Shown here piece by piece: positions 44,567 to 56,800 of a stretch of 64,000 nt of DNA. Positions within the stretch are counted from its first letter, which is position 1, and the number at the start of each line of letters is the position of its first letter. The stretch lies in contig OZ022510.1 in NCBI GenBank assembly GCA_963989385.1, positions 35,903,448-35,967,447 on the forward strand. The letters are read 5' to 3'. A program made the translations under genes and the position numbers. The stretch comes from Ctena decussata (Eukaryota; Mollusca; Bivalvia; Lucinida; Lucinidae). The notes under the pieces were generated by a model. The model was not told the DNA's origin. It saw only the letters and a program-made list of their open reading frames with translations, and ran no database searches.

Positions 44567-46014
44567 TAATTCTTTCGTCGTATGACGCTCAGAATATCTA
44601 AATAGGGATTCATTGCAAAAATAAATCCGTGTTTTACATATACCTTTGTGTCGTCATAAAATATTGGTTTTCCCAATATTTCATTCGGAACACTTTAGCT
44701 CTTGTCAAGTACCTGCAACAGGCTGCCGCCAACGAATTTAAAAAAGGTGAGATTAGGAAAGGTTCCTGGAACTTTTTGACAATAAAATGATGGTAGTATA
44801 CACATTTTCGTATAACTTTTCGAATGCTGTATAGCACTTTCCTTAGTCTTCCTTGGCCATGGCAGGAAAACCAAGTTTAAGCCGCTTGGATTCACGATCG
44901 GCATTTGGTATACCAAGTCCATGTTTAGCGAAGAGACGTCGAGGTGCCAGCCAAAAATAAAAACACCTCGACGTCGATTTTGAGGGACTAATAAAAGGGT
45001 AGTCCTAGGAAGATAAAGCTAAGTCATCAGGTAAGTATATAAATTGTTACTGGATACCTTGTTTGTCGCAATAAAAGCTCTACAGAGCTTATGTTGTCTG
45101 TTTCTAATATGCGACGTTAAATAAAGCTTCTTTATCTTTATCTTTATCTTTATCATTCAGCTTTGGTTTTTAGCAAATAACAGCAACAGCGAAAACATAT
45201 GACGTACCGACTGGACAGTGAGTTGACTCTTGGTACAGTTGTCGTGTCTCTTGTTCGGGTCTTCGTGCTTCCCGTGACAGTCCACCAGGGGTGTTCCTGA
45301 AATTTTTCGGAGAGCATATCTACGGAAATTTAGTGCAAGAGTTGAATACTACAGGAACCTGTATCACACCATTTTGTGGTCTTTAGGTTCCCTGTTGTAT
45401 TATACGAACTGTAAGTTAAAATATCACAAGAGCCTAGTCCCGATTCTCTGTCGTTACGTTACGCTTCAGAAAGCTAGTGAGGTAAGAAGCCACAAAAGAG
45501 CATGTGTAGGCCCTACACAATGTTACTCACAGAGCAAAAACATAGATCAGATTTGTTCAGTTCTCTGCAGCAGCTTAATGGAGAGCTGTAAATATATTTT
45601 ACCCTGTATCTTAGACTGCGATTTCGAACTTTAATAACAAAGGAACAATAATGCGGGGAAGGGGGTCATTTGGAGCGACCCTGGCCGAAAAGGGGATGGG
45701 GTCTTTCGGGAGCGGCCCAGGACGAAAAAAAGGGCTATTTTTGCTGGCACATACCCCTACTGGCGTAGTTTGGGAATACCACCCCTTCCCCCGCTCCCGG
45801 AGGCTGGGGTGCTGGTTGGCTAGATGAAGAGCCAGAAGGGAGGTGAAAGAATGGATAAACGGAACTGATTTTGTATCAAAAAATTCTTTTAATATAATTT
45901 CTCAAATTCCTAATCTCTGCTATTTACAGGAGACTTGCTTGAATAGAGAAGTGTCAGATATGTTTGGTCTGGTTTTATGATACGGAGAATAGTGCACCAA
46001 GAGTGTCAAATGCC
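44567..46014. other. No gene recognised
   Basis: It includes a hairpin CGAAGAGACGTCGAGGTG.../CACCTCGACGTCG at 44930-44975 and a CTTTATCTTTATC tandem at 45128-45158. A plus-strand frame at 45374-45634 (86 codons) has no recognisable motif and no splice partners were found. Confidence 0.4.
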
Positions 46015-46880
46015 TAGGCTATCAGAATCAGAATCAGATTTGTTTACTGGTGATACGTCCAAGGACAATCATTCACCAGGACCTGTGAATCGGGAAAGCT
46101 AGTCCCTAGCCCTTATAAGAGAAGTAAACTTAGTAACTGAATCCTCTGCACCCTCAGCAGCAGAAATAAGTGAATCTTCCAGGGAATTCCAATCTCTAAT
46201 AGTCTGGGGGAAGAAACTGGACTTGTAAATGTCAGTCCCAGCCAATGGGGTTTGAAATGTCAGGGAATGATGATTCCTGGTACGCCTATTTGGGGGAACA
46301 AGGTCATTTATGGGTATACTAGCTGCACCCCTCAGACCTTTGTAAAGCATTATAAGTCTACTATCTTTCCTTCTCTTTTTTAGGGATTCCCACTTAAGTT
46401 TCTCCAAAATGCCAGTCATACTCCCAGTTTCATATGTGTAATTTCCCGTTACGAATCTAGCTGCCCTTTTCTGCACCTTCTCAAGTTCATCTTGAAGAAG
46501 TATACTTTGAGGGTCCCAAACTGAACTGCCATACTCCAGGACTGGACGCACCAGTCCCTTGTATGCTGACTCCTTAACATCTTGTGGATATGCTGCCAAG
46601 GTAGGTCTGAGGAAGCCGAGGGTCCTATTAGCCTTTGAGCAAATATTACTGACATGTGTGTTCCATTTCAAATCATTGGCAATGGTTATGCCGAGATACT
46701 TGATAGTTTCTACATTACTGAGGACCGTTCCCTCTAAGGTATTGGAAGCATTGATCTTCTTGATCCGTTTCCTTGTAATTTGCATCATATTGCATTTAAC
46801 AGGTTGAAATCTTATGCCCCAACTCCTTGCCCAACAACCTAAATGATCTATATCCTCCTGCATTTCACCTTTGATCAAAG
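46015..46880 (-). mobile_element. 5'-truncated CR1/Jockey-like LINE, reverse-transcriptase C-terminal part
   Basis: A frame at 46099-46878 encodes 259 residues: CWARSWGIRFQPVKCNMM and TIKYLGITIANDLKWNTHV (RT motifs 6-7 and thumb), then the Y/W-rich C-terminal region KRAARFVTGNYTYETGSMTG. The catalytic YADD box is missing because the copy is truncated at about 46880. The 3' end finishes in a TCTGAT-type repeat (ATCAGAATCAGAATCAGA at 46020-46037), as in LINEs with microsatellite tails. The frame is intact but cannot be active. Confidence 0.85.
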
Positions 46881-46884
46881 AGAT

Positions 46885-49560
46885 ATGTTGTTATCTCTCC
46901 AAATTGGTTTCAGCTTGGTTAGAGCTAGAGTGGCTTGTGCAATCCTTGAGAGAACCTCCTGTTTGAGCCATCATCTGAGACAACTGCTCCAAGGTATTTG
47001 AAGCTGTTTACAGTGCCCAGCTTCTGTCCTTTTACCATGATCTCCCTCTGGATGCCATCTGCGCTGTTCGTTATCAGTTTGGTCTTCTCAGCACTGATCT
47101 CCGCATTATACCCTGTGCATGTTTGGTTGAGACTTTAAACTAGAGCTTCTAGTTCCTGCTCTTCCATAGAGCGTCTATGCCATCGGCAAACCGCAGATTG
47201 GTAATGTTTCTGCCGCCTATGTTAACCTTTCCGTCATGTTCTTCCAGAGTATCAGACATGATCCGTTCAAGAAAAAATGTTGAAGACATCCTTGTCTTAC
47301 TCCAACTGTTGTTCTAAACATTCTCCTGTGCTGCCATTTATCAGAACTGCACTTGTAGCCTTGTCGTATAGCTGCTCAATGTTGCGAACTAGATTTGCAC
47401 TGATATTGTATTTCCGCATGGTGGCCCATAAGGCTGCATGCCATACCCTGTCAAAGGCTTTTTTGAAATCAATGAAGACATGGTACAGATTCTGCTGATG
47501 TTGGATATACTTTTCACACAGGATTCTAAGGTGGAAGAGCTGTCCTGTGGTGCTCCTTCCTGCTCGGAACCCAGCCTGTTCCTCAGCGATTATCTCTTCG
47601 GCTTGTGGTTTAAGCCTGTTCAAGATGACTTTCAGCATGACTTTGCTTGAATGACTGATGAGGCTGATGGTTATGTAGTTCTGGCAGAGCTGTACGTTGC
47701 CTTTTTAGGGAGCGTAATAATCAGCGACCGAGTCCATGGGGTAGGCCATTCTACCGTTCTCCAGATCCCCATTACAGACATCTGTTAAAACATCAATCAT
47801 GGTCTCTCTCCCCCCCCCCCCCCCACACACACACTCCCCACCCCCCAGCTTGAACAAGTTCTGCTGGTATATTATCAACTCCGGCAGAGATTTCCCCTTC
47901 TTTAGTGCTGCTACTGCAATCTCAACTTCCCCACGAAGGATCGGCTGTTGATCTTCTTCTAGGGGCTGATTGCAGTCCATAACCGTATTGTCACCGTAAG
48001 TCTCATGGTTGTATAGTTCTGAGCAATATTCTGTCCATCTGGTGAGAATCTCTTTTTCCTCTGTAAGGCATTTCCCAGACATGTCCTGGATAGTTGTGGA
48101 TCTACCCTGTTTCTCTGAAGTTAGATCCTTCACCAGCTGGTATGCTTTCTTGCTGTTGTTTTTGTTCAGGCAAGTTTCAATCTCCTCGCACTGACTAGCT
48201 ATCCAGTCCTCCTTTGCTTTCTTCACTGCCTTTTGAATCCTCTTATTTGCTTCCCTGTATTCATCTGCTCCTCCTGCTTCATACTCTTCTTCTTCAAATT
48301 TCTCCTCTCATCACAGAGGTCGAGAACATCTCTGGTGACCCAGGGCTTTTTCCTGCGACATTCCTTCCCAAGTATCTCACTGGCTGCCTCAGTCACTACT
48401 GTATTGTAGGTGGTAATCATGGTATCTATGTCCATGTCATCATCCCTCAGACCAATAAGTGGTGCAAATTTCCCACCTATTGTTGCTTGAAAAGTGCATG
48501 CCACATCTGGGTCCCTTAGCTTCTCAAGATCAAACTTAAGTCTTGGCTGGTTTTTTTTCTAGCCTTCTTCAGATGAACTCGGAAGGTCATCATGACCAGG
48601 TCATGGTCTCTTCCTATGTCTGCTCCAGGAAATCTCCTTGTCCTATGGATGTTGACTCCTGAACGGAAGCGTTTCCTCACCAAGATGTAATCAATCTGAT
48701 TGTGTTGTATCCCATCTGGACTGTGCCATGTCCATCTTCTTGATGGTTTGTGAGGGCCAAGGGTGTTTGTCAGTACTAGGCTGTTACAGGTTGCAAACTC
48801 TAGAAGTCTGATACCTCTCTCATTTTTCTCGACATTGCAGTAGGGTCCACAAACATTTTCCCAGTCTGCCTGTGCATCCTTTCCAACTTTAGCATTCCAA
48901 TCCCCTGGTACAACCAGAATGTCCTTCTTAGGTGTTTGGTCTATGATATCCTGGAGTTGCTGGTAGAAGTGTTCTACCTCATTGTCATCATGCCCATATG
49001 TTGGTGCATAAACCTGTATGATGGTGATGTTGAAAGGAGCTGCTCTCAGGCGAACTGAAATCAGTCTGCTGGAGACTGGTCGGCATCCCAAGACAGTACT
49101 CACCGTGTCCTTATGCACAAGAAATCCAACCCCATACTCATGTCTGTCCTCTTCTCCACTGTAATAAACCTTGTGTCTGTCATCTGTTGACATCTCACCA
49201 AAGTTTTCCAGCGCATCTTACAGAGCCGCAGTATGTTCCAATGATACCTTGTCCATTGCATGTGTCAGCTCCTAAAACTTCCCAGCTAGCCTCAGAGTCC
49301 TCACGTTCCAGGTTCCAATTGAGATGTTCTCCCTACCTCTGAACTTTCTAATCTGTGTTACACCAGTTGCATACTTGTCACCTACGTCCCGGTGTCCAAC
49401 AGTAGGCGCGGTCATTGTTAACCCGGGTTGCGACCGATCCGGTATTATGGTATTGTTTAGGTTGTCAACCATGGTGTTTCTAGGGCAGAGTTCAGCCTGA
49501 CGGAGCCCATCCCTCTCTAGGCTATATATGTTGACCACAGCCGAAATCTACGATTATTGT
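46885..49560 (-). mobile_element. RTE-type LINE (craniofacial-development-protein-2-like), degenerate
   Basis: In minus-strand order: NISIGTWNVRTLRLAGKF (endonuclease start, about 49340), VVPGDWNAKVG and HNQIDYILVRK...GRDHDLVMM (endonuclease catalytic motifs, 48516-49193), a linker (47705-48504), then FRAGRSTTGQLFHLRILCEK and VFIDFKKAFDRVWH of the reverse transcriptase (47297-47638), and FADGIDALW near 47190. The second Asp of the FADD box is Gly, and several stops and frameshifts break the frame, so the copy is dead. It abuts the truncated LINE at 46880. Confidence 0.85.
47811..47824. repeat. Poly-C plus (CA) tract inside the LINE
   Basis: 14 Cs followed by ACACACACAC interrupt the LINE reading frame between endonuclease and reverse transcriptase. 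Confidence 0.85.
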
Positions 49561-50190
49561 ATGGCTCGCCTTGGTCACGAAAACATGGCCGTTGACTGAA
49601 AGAGTTGCTCCGCCCTGGCCGTTGACTTCCTCTTGGAAGACTTCCGCACAGTGATGTTGTGTTAACACCACCCCTTGTTGACCCATAGGGTTGAGAGACT
49701 CATGGAGTCGGGAGGGTCTTATTTCATCCCATCAAGTTGCTGACTTGTCCACTGCCTATAATATAAACAACCAGATTCAAAGAGCCAAAGTGGCGGGGGC
49801 ATATCCCTACCTATCTGTGACCCCATTAATCTAGCTGTTTCACCAAGCTGAGCAGGGCTCGCTCGGGTCTAGCTGCTAACACTTGATTTAGATTTGAGTT
49901 CCACTCTGGCCGTTGACTTCTTCTAGGAAGACTTCCGCCCAATGGTGCTGTGTCCACAGGTTTGTTAATAGGTTTTGTTTAGAGACCTAGCAATGAACTC
50001 CTAGGTGGACTGCCTGCCAAGGCTAAGAGCTCCACCTACCCCTTCTAGTTTTAATTAGAGACTAGTAATTAACTCTTAGACAGGACACCTTCCCAGGTTG
50101 ATGAGCCCCATCTGCCCGCATGCAACAGGTAGTACTGGTTTACATGGTACCAGTAGCAGGGTTTGCCTGACCTGACCTGACGAGTGTAAG
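49561..50190 (-). mobile_element. Putative 5' leader of the RTE-type LINE with tandem repeats
   Basis: Two copies, about 300 bp apart, of GGCCGTTGACTTCCTCTTGG...GAAGACTTCCGC (49608 and 49906) suggest repeated 5'-UTR monomers. Boundaries are inferred from where repeat-like sequence ends. Confidence 0.45.
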
Positions 50191-51112
50191 TATTATTGAT
50201 TAAGTGGATGTAATTTAGTAGCAGGAGCCATTGTCATTTTTTAAAACTTCTTTTCAGTCTTGAATAGAATTTAAAAGTTATCAAATTTTCCAAGTTTGGA
50301 TGTTTGTGCCTCTACTTAAGGCACATAGGACCTAACCAGTCGTATTCATCAACGTCGATGCACATTCAATTGTGCCAGCATTGTGCAATTGGAACACCGC
50401 TCGGCCAATTCCGTGAACCAGATTCAGGGAGTTCTGATCGGTTAAGGTACATGCAACTGTATACAGAATAACTCGTGTTTTTTTGTTTGTTAAAACAAAA
50501 GAGAGTTATTGTTCATGGTGAAGGCATTACTCTATGGTGGAACCGGAATAACAGGAAAATATATAATAGGACAAGGGCCGGCTGTGCTTGCAGCAGGTGC
50601 AGAATTCGGGCAGTCTGTTTTTGGGATATTTTTAAACTTAAACATTGTATTTTTTTGGAAACGAAACGGTGAAATATTTGTTGACGTTTTTTTGTTGTTG
50701 TTGGTTTTGTTTTATTCTGTAACATACAATGTAAGTTTTACTAAACCATTATGCATAAGCTTAACCCGTCGGTTAAATATATTCTCCGTGACGTTTTTCA
50801 TGAAATTCAATTTTCTTTCATTTTTTCTAAAAAATGCAATCAAGATAACTTCAATTTTTTACCAGTTTGTTTCAGATATCCTATATCATAGATTATATGA
50901 TTTGCAGAAATGAAAGTGCATTCATGTGCTAGAGATGTGAATATAAATTTAGAATGTGTAAAAAAGTATGTAGAAATACAAAACATTGTTTTTTAGGAAA
51001 ACAAAACGGTGAATTTTTTTTTCTTATCAAAATGTTTTACAGCTCTTTGGGTTATATAGCTGGTATAATGGTTTGAATGCCCCGCCAATATTTCTATTCT
51101 GTATCCAACTAC
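50191..51112. other. No confirmed gene
   Basis: A/T-rich unassigned DNA. It holds only the low-confidence Rossmann-like frame at 50509. Confidence 0.35.
50509..50596 (+). CDS. Possible orphan exon with Rossmann-like GGTGITG motif
   Basis: An open frame begins MFMVKALLYGGTGITGKYII then GQGPAVLAA. Hydrophobic-G-x-T-G-x-x-G resembles the nucleotide-binding start of short-chain dehydrogenase or saccharopine-dehydrogenase-like proteins. A GTGCAG donor could end it at 50596; otherwise the frame runs into low-quality hydrophobic sequence to 50913. No partner exon was found nearby. It may be chance or a gene fragment. Confidence 0.15.
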
Positions 51113-51343
51113 CTTAAGGTGTTTGGGTACATCGGCCATATGTTTTCCGCATTTTTTCAAACTCCATAGCCTGTCTTCTTCCCTGAACGCTGAAGCCTTC
51201 CAGTGCGGTGTCTATTATTAGCCCCAATGATTAGCCCACAGGAAGCAAATTCTTTCAATTAAGAGTTAACCCGTTTTGACAAAGGAGGCAAAAATGAAAA
51301 TATCAGAGTTGCATTCCCTGAAAGTGTACCCATTCACCTTAAG
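51113..51343. mobile_element. AAGGTGTATGGG MITE, copy 4
   Basis: The ends CTTAAGGTGTTTGGGTACA and GTGTACCCATTCACCTTAAG are inverted and nearly perfect. It is the clearest boundary pair of this family. Confidence 0.78.
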
Positions 51344-51398
51344 CATTGTATTCCCGCATGGGTCGTTCTAAATTGTTGCAAAAGTTCGTACCATACAT

Positions 51399-51636
51399 GA
51401 GCCGCGACACGATAAAACTAACAAAGTGGTATGTGCGCTACGCATATACACAGATCGGCCTGGGCATCCTCCCAGTCAGATCAGAGACTTCATTTCTGTA
51501 TGGCGGTAGCTTTAGACCTTTAGCTACCCACAAAGCGCACAGCGAAGACTCTGAACAGACTGGGCGGATACCCAGGCTGGTCTGAGTCTTCGCATGGCGC
51601 ATATACTACCTTATTGGTTTTGTCGTGTTGCGACCC
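51399..51636. mobile_element. GAGCCGCGACACG MITE, copy 6 (238 bp)
   Basis: It starts GAGCCGCGACACGATAAAAC and ends TTTTGTCGTGTTGCGACCC. Flanks are ACAT and ATAT. It is the same length as copies 2 and 3. Confidence 0.82.
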
Positions 51637-53394
51637 ATATAATGAAACCGAAGTATTAACCGAAATATTTAAAAAAAAATCTGCAATTGCCTTCCACTGC
51701 AGTAACCCTGCTGAGTGACATTTCAGATGGTAATCCACAAAGTCATACCATACCTATTGTATTTGATGTATGGATCCTATGCTAATTGAATGCGTATGCT
51801 GAATTATTTGTGTATTTTGGCACCTTGGCAGACTGGCTTCGGGACATATCTTAATGTTTTCATTAGTGTGGTTGCCATGGATTCTAAATTACTGAGGTAT
51901 CCCGTAATGACAAAAGCAAAACAATATGTGTGGCGAAGGCCATAGGCTCATAATAAGCCTCTGAAAAGTTTAAGTATTTGGTCAATTTAAGCTAATTTCA
52001 CTGATTTTTGTAAACCATTCCATTTCTGACAGCAATGTCAAAAAGTGATAAGAACATGGCGTATTGGGCCAATTCCAATGTCAGCAGCCGTCACTGGTTG
52101 AGTTCGTCTGTTCTGAAAGACTATTTGGCGCGTTAACACAATTATCGGCTGCAAAAATCATGTATTTGTCAGTACAGATCTATATCTGAGCAGCATCAAG
52201 AGAAAATCTGTTTTAATAAATTTATAAACTGCACACGATCAGATTGGGCTGCGCGCATGCGCGCAGGTCGACCAGAGCACGCGCAGTTCGACTAGCCAAT
52301 AATTTGATGGTGTATAATTTTTTAAAAGCGAACCGCGCATGCGCTATTAATATCGAGCAAACAATCCTGGGCATGCGCAGTATGTATATGCACAAAGGCA
52401 GGTTTTCTCACAGCGCGGCGTACACATGCAAAGCATATACAGAACGGGATGCATATTCGCCAGACGAGAAAGTTATTAACGGAAAATCAGGTGCGAAAAT
52501 ACAATCTGTTTTCTGATATTCGTTCTATAGACTCATACTATCATAACGTTTACTGCTTTACATACGAATCGTGAATGATGAAACACAAAATATTAGCTGC
52601 AATAAGCTATAATACTATCGAGATTCTGTGAGCTTTTATTCATTATCTGGATTACTATCGAGGGATTATCGGATATGCTAATCATTTTATTTACAAATAG
52701 ATTAATCAATGCGCCATGTTGCAGTACACGTGAATGGATGGATTCAAAAGTTATTGGAAATATGTTATTAAAAGTGTTTATTTGTTGCTTTGTTGCAAAA
52801 ACATTTTTTTTTTTTTTGCATTAGTTTTAAAATATTTTATTGCTTATTTTTCAATAGCGTGTTCATCTTATAAAGATAGTTCTATCCCCGTTTTTCTTCC
52901 GTTTTTTTTTTTATTCATTCTGGTCAGTGACCTATATTATATATGTATGTATGTATTTATAGGTCACTGTTCTGGTGATGCTTTCGGAGATCATTTTGAA
53001 TTCGTGCATTCGTTTGCAATTGAAAAAAATAAAGCATTCAGGGGCGTAGCTATAGAGGCAATTACATGATACGCACAATAATGCTTCATACTCTTTGATG
53101 GAAAATCTAGGTGCTACCTTATTGCATATCCTTATATCTGGTGGCCCTGCTACCGAAATCTTGTCCCATTCACAAAATTTCGGCATGCAAAGACGCAGGT
53201 GTGTGTTGAAATTTTGTCAGTTTGACAAAATTTCAATACGCACCTGCGTATTTGCGTAAAGGTAGCTACACCCTTGGCATTTAAAGTTAAAATCTGCATA
53301 ACTGGGCAATTAAAATCTTTAAAATAGTGCAAAAATCATAAATGAACCTGATTATCTTAAAATTTAACAAACTGACCGTCGATTTAGTCGGCAT
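51637..53394. other. No gene recognised
   Basis: 52240-52400 is rich in GCGCATGCGC-like palindromes (CGCGCATGCGCGCAG at 52252, and related CGCGCATGCGC, GGGCATGCGCAG). The 53170-53250 stretch is a hairpin around TTTTGTCAGTTTGACAAAAT. Open frames have no recognisable domains. Confidence 0.4.
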
Positions 53395-53472
53395 AATAGC
53401 AAACAGTAGAATCTGATCAGACGGCTCCCTTTTGAAGGAGCCATCTGATCTAGCTCAGTGTTGTTTGCCCAA
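53395..53472. repeat. GATCAGACGGCTCC hairpin
   Basis: CAAACAGTAGAATCTGATCA and GGCTCC pair with GGAGCCATCTGATCT...GTTTG. It resembles the core hairpin at 18814-18892. Confidence 0.65.
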
Positions 53473-53756
53473 TCTGCCCCAACAGTCAAGGTAATCAGGC
53501 TAAACACTCATTTTTATTTGGATGTTTCCTTTTTTTCTAGGTAGATATACGTCATTATGAAGGACATGACTAACATTTTATGAAATATACTGGAAGTATA
53601 CTATTTGCACCTTTCAATTTCATTTCTGGAATAATTTCTATATTAGTATGTAAACTTTTGAACTATATTCACTCAAGGCTGTGTTCTGTGAGATATAAAA
53701 TTAATCAGAAGCAAGCGTCACGCAAATCAACCACGGAAACAGACTTTAGCAAGTGT

Positions 53757-53768
53757 CACGTGACGTAA
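53757..53768 (+). promoter_or_regulatory. E-box fused to CRE-like site before the claudin-like start codon
   Basis: CACGTG overlaps TGACGTAA (CACGTGACGTAA), ending 9 bases before the ATG at 53778. These match the binding sequences of bHLH-zip (USF/MYC) and CREB/ATF factors. Because it is so close to the ATG, it would lie in a very short 5' UTR or at the transcription start. No TATA box stands out. Confidence 0.4.
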
Positions 53769-53777
53769 CTGTGCAAT

Positions 53778-53849
53778 ATGGATGAGGAAAAAGAGAAAAT
53801 TGCACCAACGGTATCCATAGAAACCGTGATCGTTGTCAGACCTATGAAG
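53778..53849 (+). CDS. Claudin-like gene exon 1 (residues 1-24)
   Basis: It starts at ATG and reads MDEEKEKIAPTVSIETVIVV then RPMK, ending phase 0 at a GTATTT donor. The Arg-Pro-Met-Lys end leads straight into the hydrophobic helix encoded by the exon at 63495. A second ATG four bases downstream is out of frame. A CRE-like MITE starts 20 bp past the exon end. Confidence 0.8.
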
Positions 53850-56800
53850 GTATTTCTATTTTCATTTATCCCAGCAGGCACGTGGCGTTGTATGACGTCG
53901 TAGTGACATCGATGCGACGTATTTTAAAATGACATCGCATCGATTTCACTACGACGTCATTTCGACGCCATGTGCCTGCTTCACACCGGGTAGGCGGCAA
54001 TAGAAAACGCTCGTGCAGTCGACGAACACGGATCAAAAAGCAATCGAAAACACTGTTTTGCAATCGAAAACGCTGTTTTTGACCCGCGTTAATCGATTGT
54101 TGCGAGCCTTTTCGAGTGCCGCCTACCCGGTGTGTGCTTGGTACTGTACTTATTCTTTTTTGTCCAGTTCTCGTAACGATGTTGCCAGGTGTCTCAAGGG
54201 AACCGAATCCATGATAGCATCTCTTGTCACCTAGTCTGTCCATCTTCTATCCACTGAATCGAAGAAGAGGGTATTTTTAATTTTCATTGTTCATTTTTAT
54301 TTGTGTAGGTTCCTGGCCTAGCGATAACAATTATGTTCACAAAATAATTTTGTCTTCTTCTGGGTAGTATTGAATTCTCTTATTTTTCTGAAACTGTTGC
54401 TACCGTGAAAATCGTCAGATGTTGTAGAAAATAGTCGTTTTCCCTTTGGTTTATTTTCTTTTGTTGGAATTCCAGTTCTAAAAATAAATATGTATATACA
54501 AAACCTGTCACCTGACAAAATCTGTCTGCAAAATTAAAAAAAAAATCTGTCCAAGCTACATCATATTGAGAATTCATTGACTGGAGAGCAAACAGATGAG
54601 GCGATTCATTATGAGCTGCCTGATCTGGGTCTAAGCAGTTTGCAATAACTACTTTCATTTTTAATGTGTTTTGATTGATAGAGAGTGAGTGAACACGGGT
54701 TTAACGTCACACAAAACAAAGGGGCCCCAATTTAAAGTCACGTGCGAAAGACCGGAGGAGTGAGGGACTGAAGCTGAGACATATGGATTGGTATAATATA
54801 CCAGTATACTACAACCGCTCCTGTTAGATAAACACGATACGGTCACTTCCAAAAAAAAGAGAACAGAATAGAAATAAAAATGAAACTAAAAATGTGTAAG
54901 ACACAGATACAGAGATGATGCCCCCGTGTTGTCTCTGTATCCCCCCTCCTCCACCCCCACCTCACTTCTGCACTTCAATAGCCCATGTGCATATGATTGA
55001 TATGTTAAAACTGTTGACAAGGTTGATTGTAAAAACTTGTAAACTGTACTTGCACACCAACAGCTTGCAATTTTTTTTCAAGTTTCAGAAAGCTGTAATT
55101 TGATTAAAAAATGATTTTTTTCTCATTGGGAAAGAACATGCATTTCTCTATGCAAAGTTCCAAATTAGTAAGTTAAAAACTGTGGATGATTTTGTCACCC
55201 CTGCAAGAAGCCATAAAATCTTAAAGTTTGAAACAGCCCGATAATTTTTATAAAATATTAATTTTTTGTTCACTTATATGTCTGGAAAAAAAACTGCAAT
55301 GTTTCAAATTGATAGCTTAAAAACTCAAGGAGGAGCTGATTTTACAACCTTGCAATCCTGTATTTACCAGAACCTGTAAAATTTCAAAGTTTGAAACAGC
55401 CCTAAATTTGTCCAAACTATGTTTTTCTTTTCAAAAAAGTATATGCCCAGCTTCAGTATATCTGTGACAGCTGTACAATGTTCCGATTTGATAGCTTAAA
55501 AACTGTGGAAGCAAACAGATAAGGCATGACGGACTGACAGACAGACAGATGGATAGACAGAAGCAGGGATAAAAAATACCCCCCGCCCCTAATATTGTCA
55601 CTGAGGCATAAAAAGAATGGTCACATGCAAATAATATCTACACAGATAAACCTGCACATCTTCATAAACTGAGCATTATATCCATTTTCATGTTGTTGCA
55701 TCTAGAGGATTTATAAACTGTCTACCCAAACTGGGAAGACTGCTCAGAGTGTGCAGAAGTGCATGCTAGTCTGAGTCATGGCTGCGAGCATATGCCGGAA
55801 GGTACTTTTTCGTATACTGCCACCAAACATACAATTAGATTATATAGCATTTTATTTTTCATTTTAAAAGTTTGTATAGAAGGCTGACTTTTTACTTGAG
55901 CATACTGGTCATTGTCTTTGGGGAATCACAAGGGATAAAACCAGCTTGAAAAGAGCAAACAAAAGATTTTTCTTGTATGAAGACAATCTCTCGCAGTTAA
56001 TCTTTTGTCTTTAAATTGTTTTTATTTTGCCTCTTTACTTGTTCTCGCTCTGTAACTATTATGGCAAGCCATTTTACTATTTATTATGCATAGTAGATAT
56101 CTTATATAGTATATTAGATATCTAATATGCCAACTAAGATATCTAATATAACATAGAAGATATCTAATATAACATATAAGATATCTTATATCCTATGTAA
56201 GATATCTGATATAGGATATAAGATATCTTATTTAATTTTTCATAAAAGATATCTTATATGTTATATTACATATCTTATATGTTATATATGAGATATCTTA
56301 ATTGGCATATTAGATATCTAATATACTATACAAGATATCTAATACATTATATTAGATATCTTATATGTAAAATTATATAAGATATCTTATATCCAATATA
56401 AGATATCTTATATCCAATATAAGATATCTGATTTACTAAATAAGATATCTTATATGTCATATAAGATATCTTATAGGCTATATCAGATATCTTATATATT
56501 GTGTTGTGTCTTATGGAAAAGTCAAATAAGATATCTTATATACCTATATTAGATATCTTATATAGTATATAAGATATCTTATATGACAAATAAGATATCT
56601 TCTATAGGAAACAAGATATCTTATATGGGATATGAGATATCTTATGTAATTTTACATATTAGATATCTTATATAATATATTAGATATCTTATATAGTATA
56701 TTAGATATCTAATATGCCAATTAAGATATCTAATATAACATATAAGATATCTAATATAATATATAAGATATCTTATATGAAAAATTAAATAAGATATCTT

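Noticed and set aside
46099..46878. Functional host gene of 259 codons
   Set aside because: The sequence is the C-terminal part of a LINE reverse transcriptase lacking its catalytic box, with a LINE-type repeat tail.
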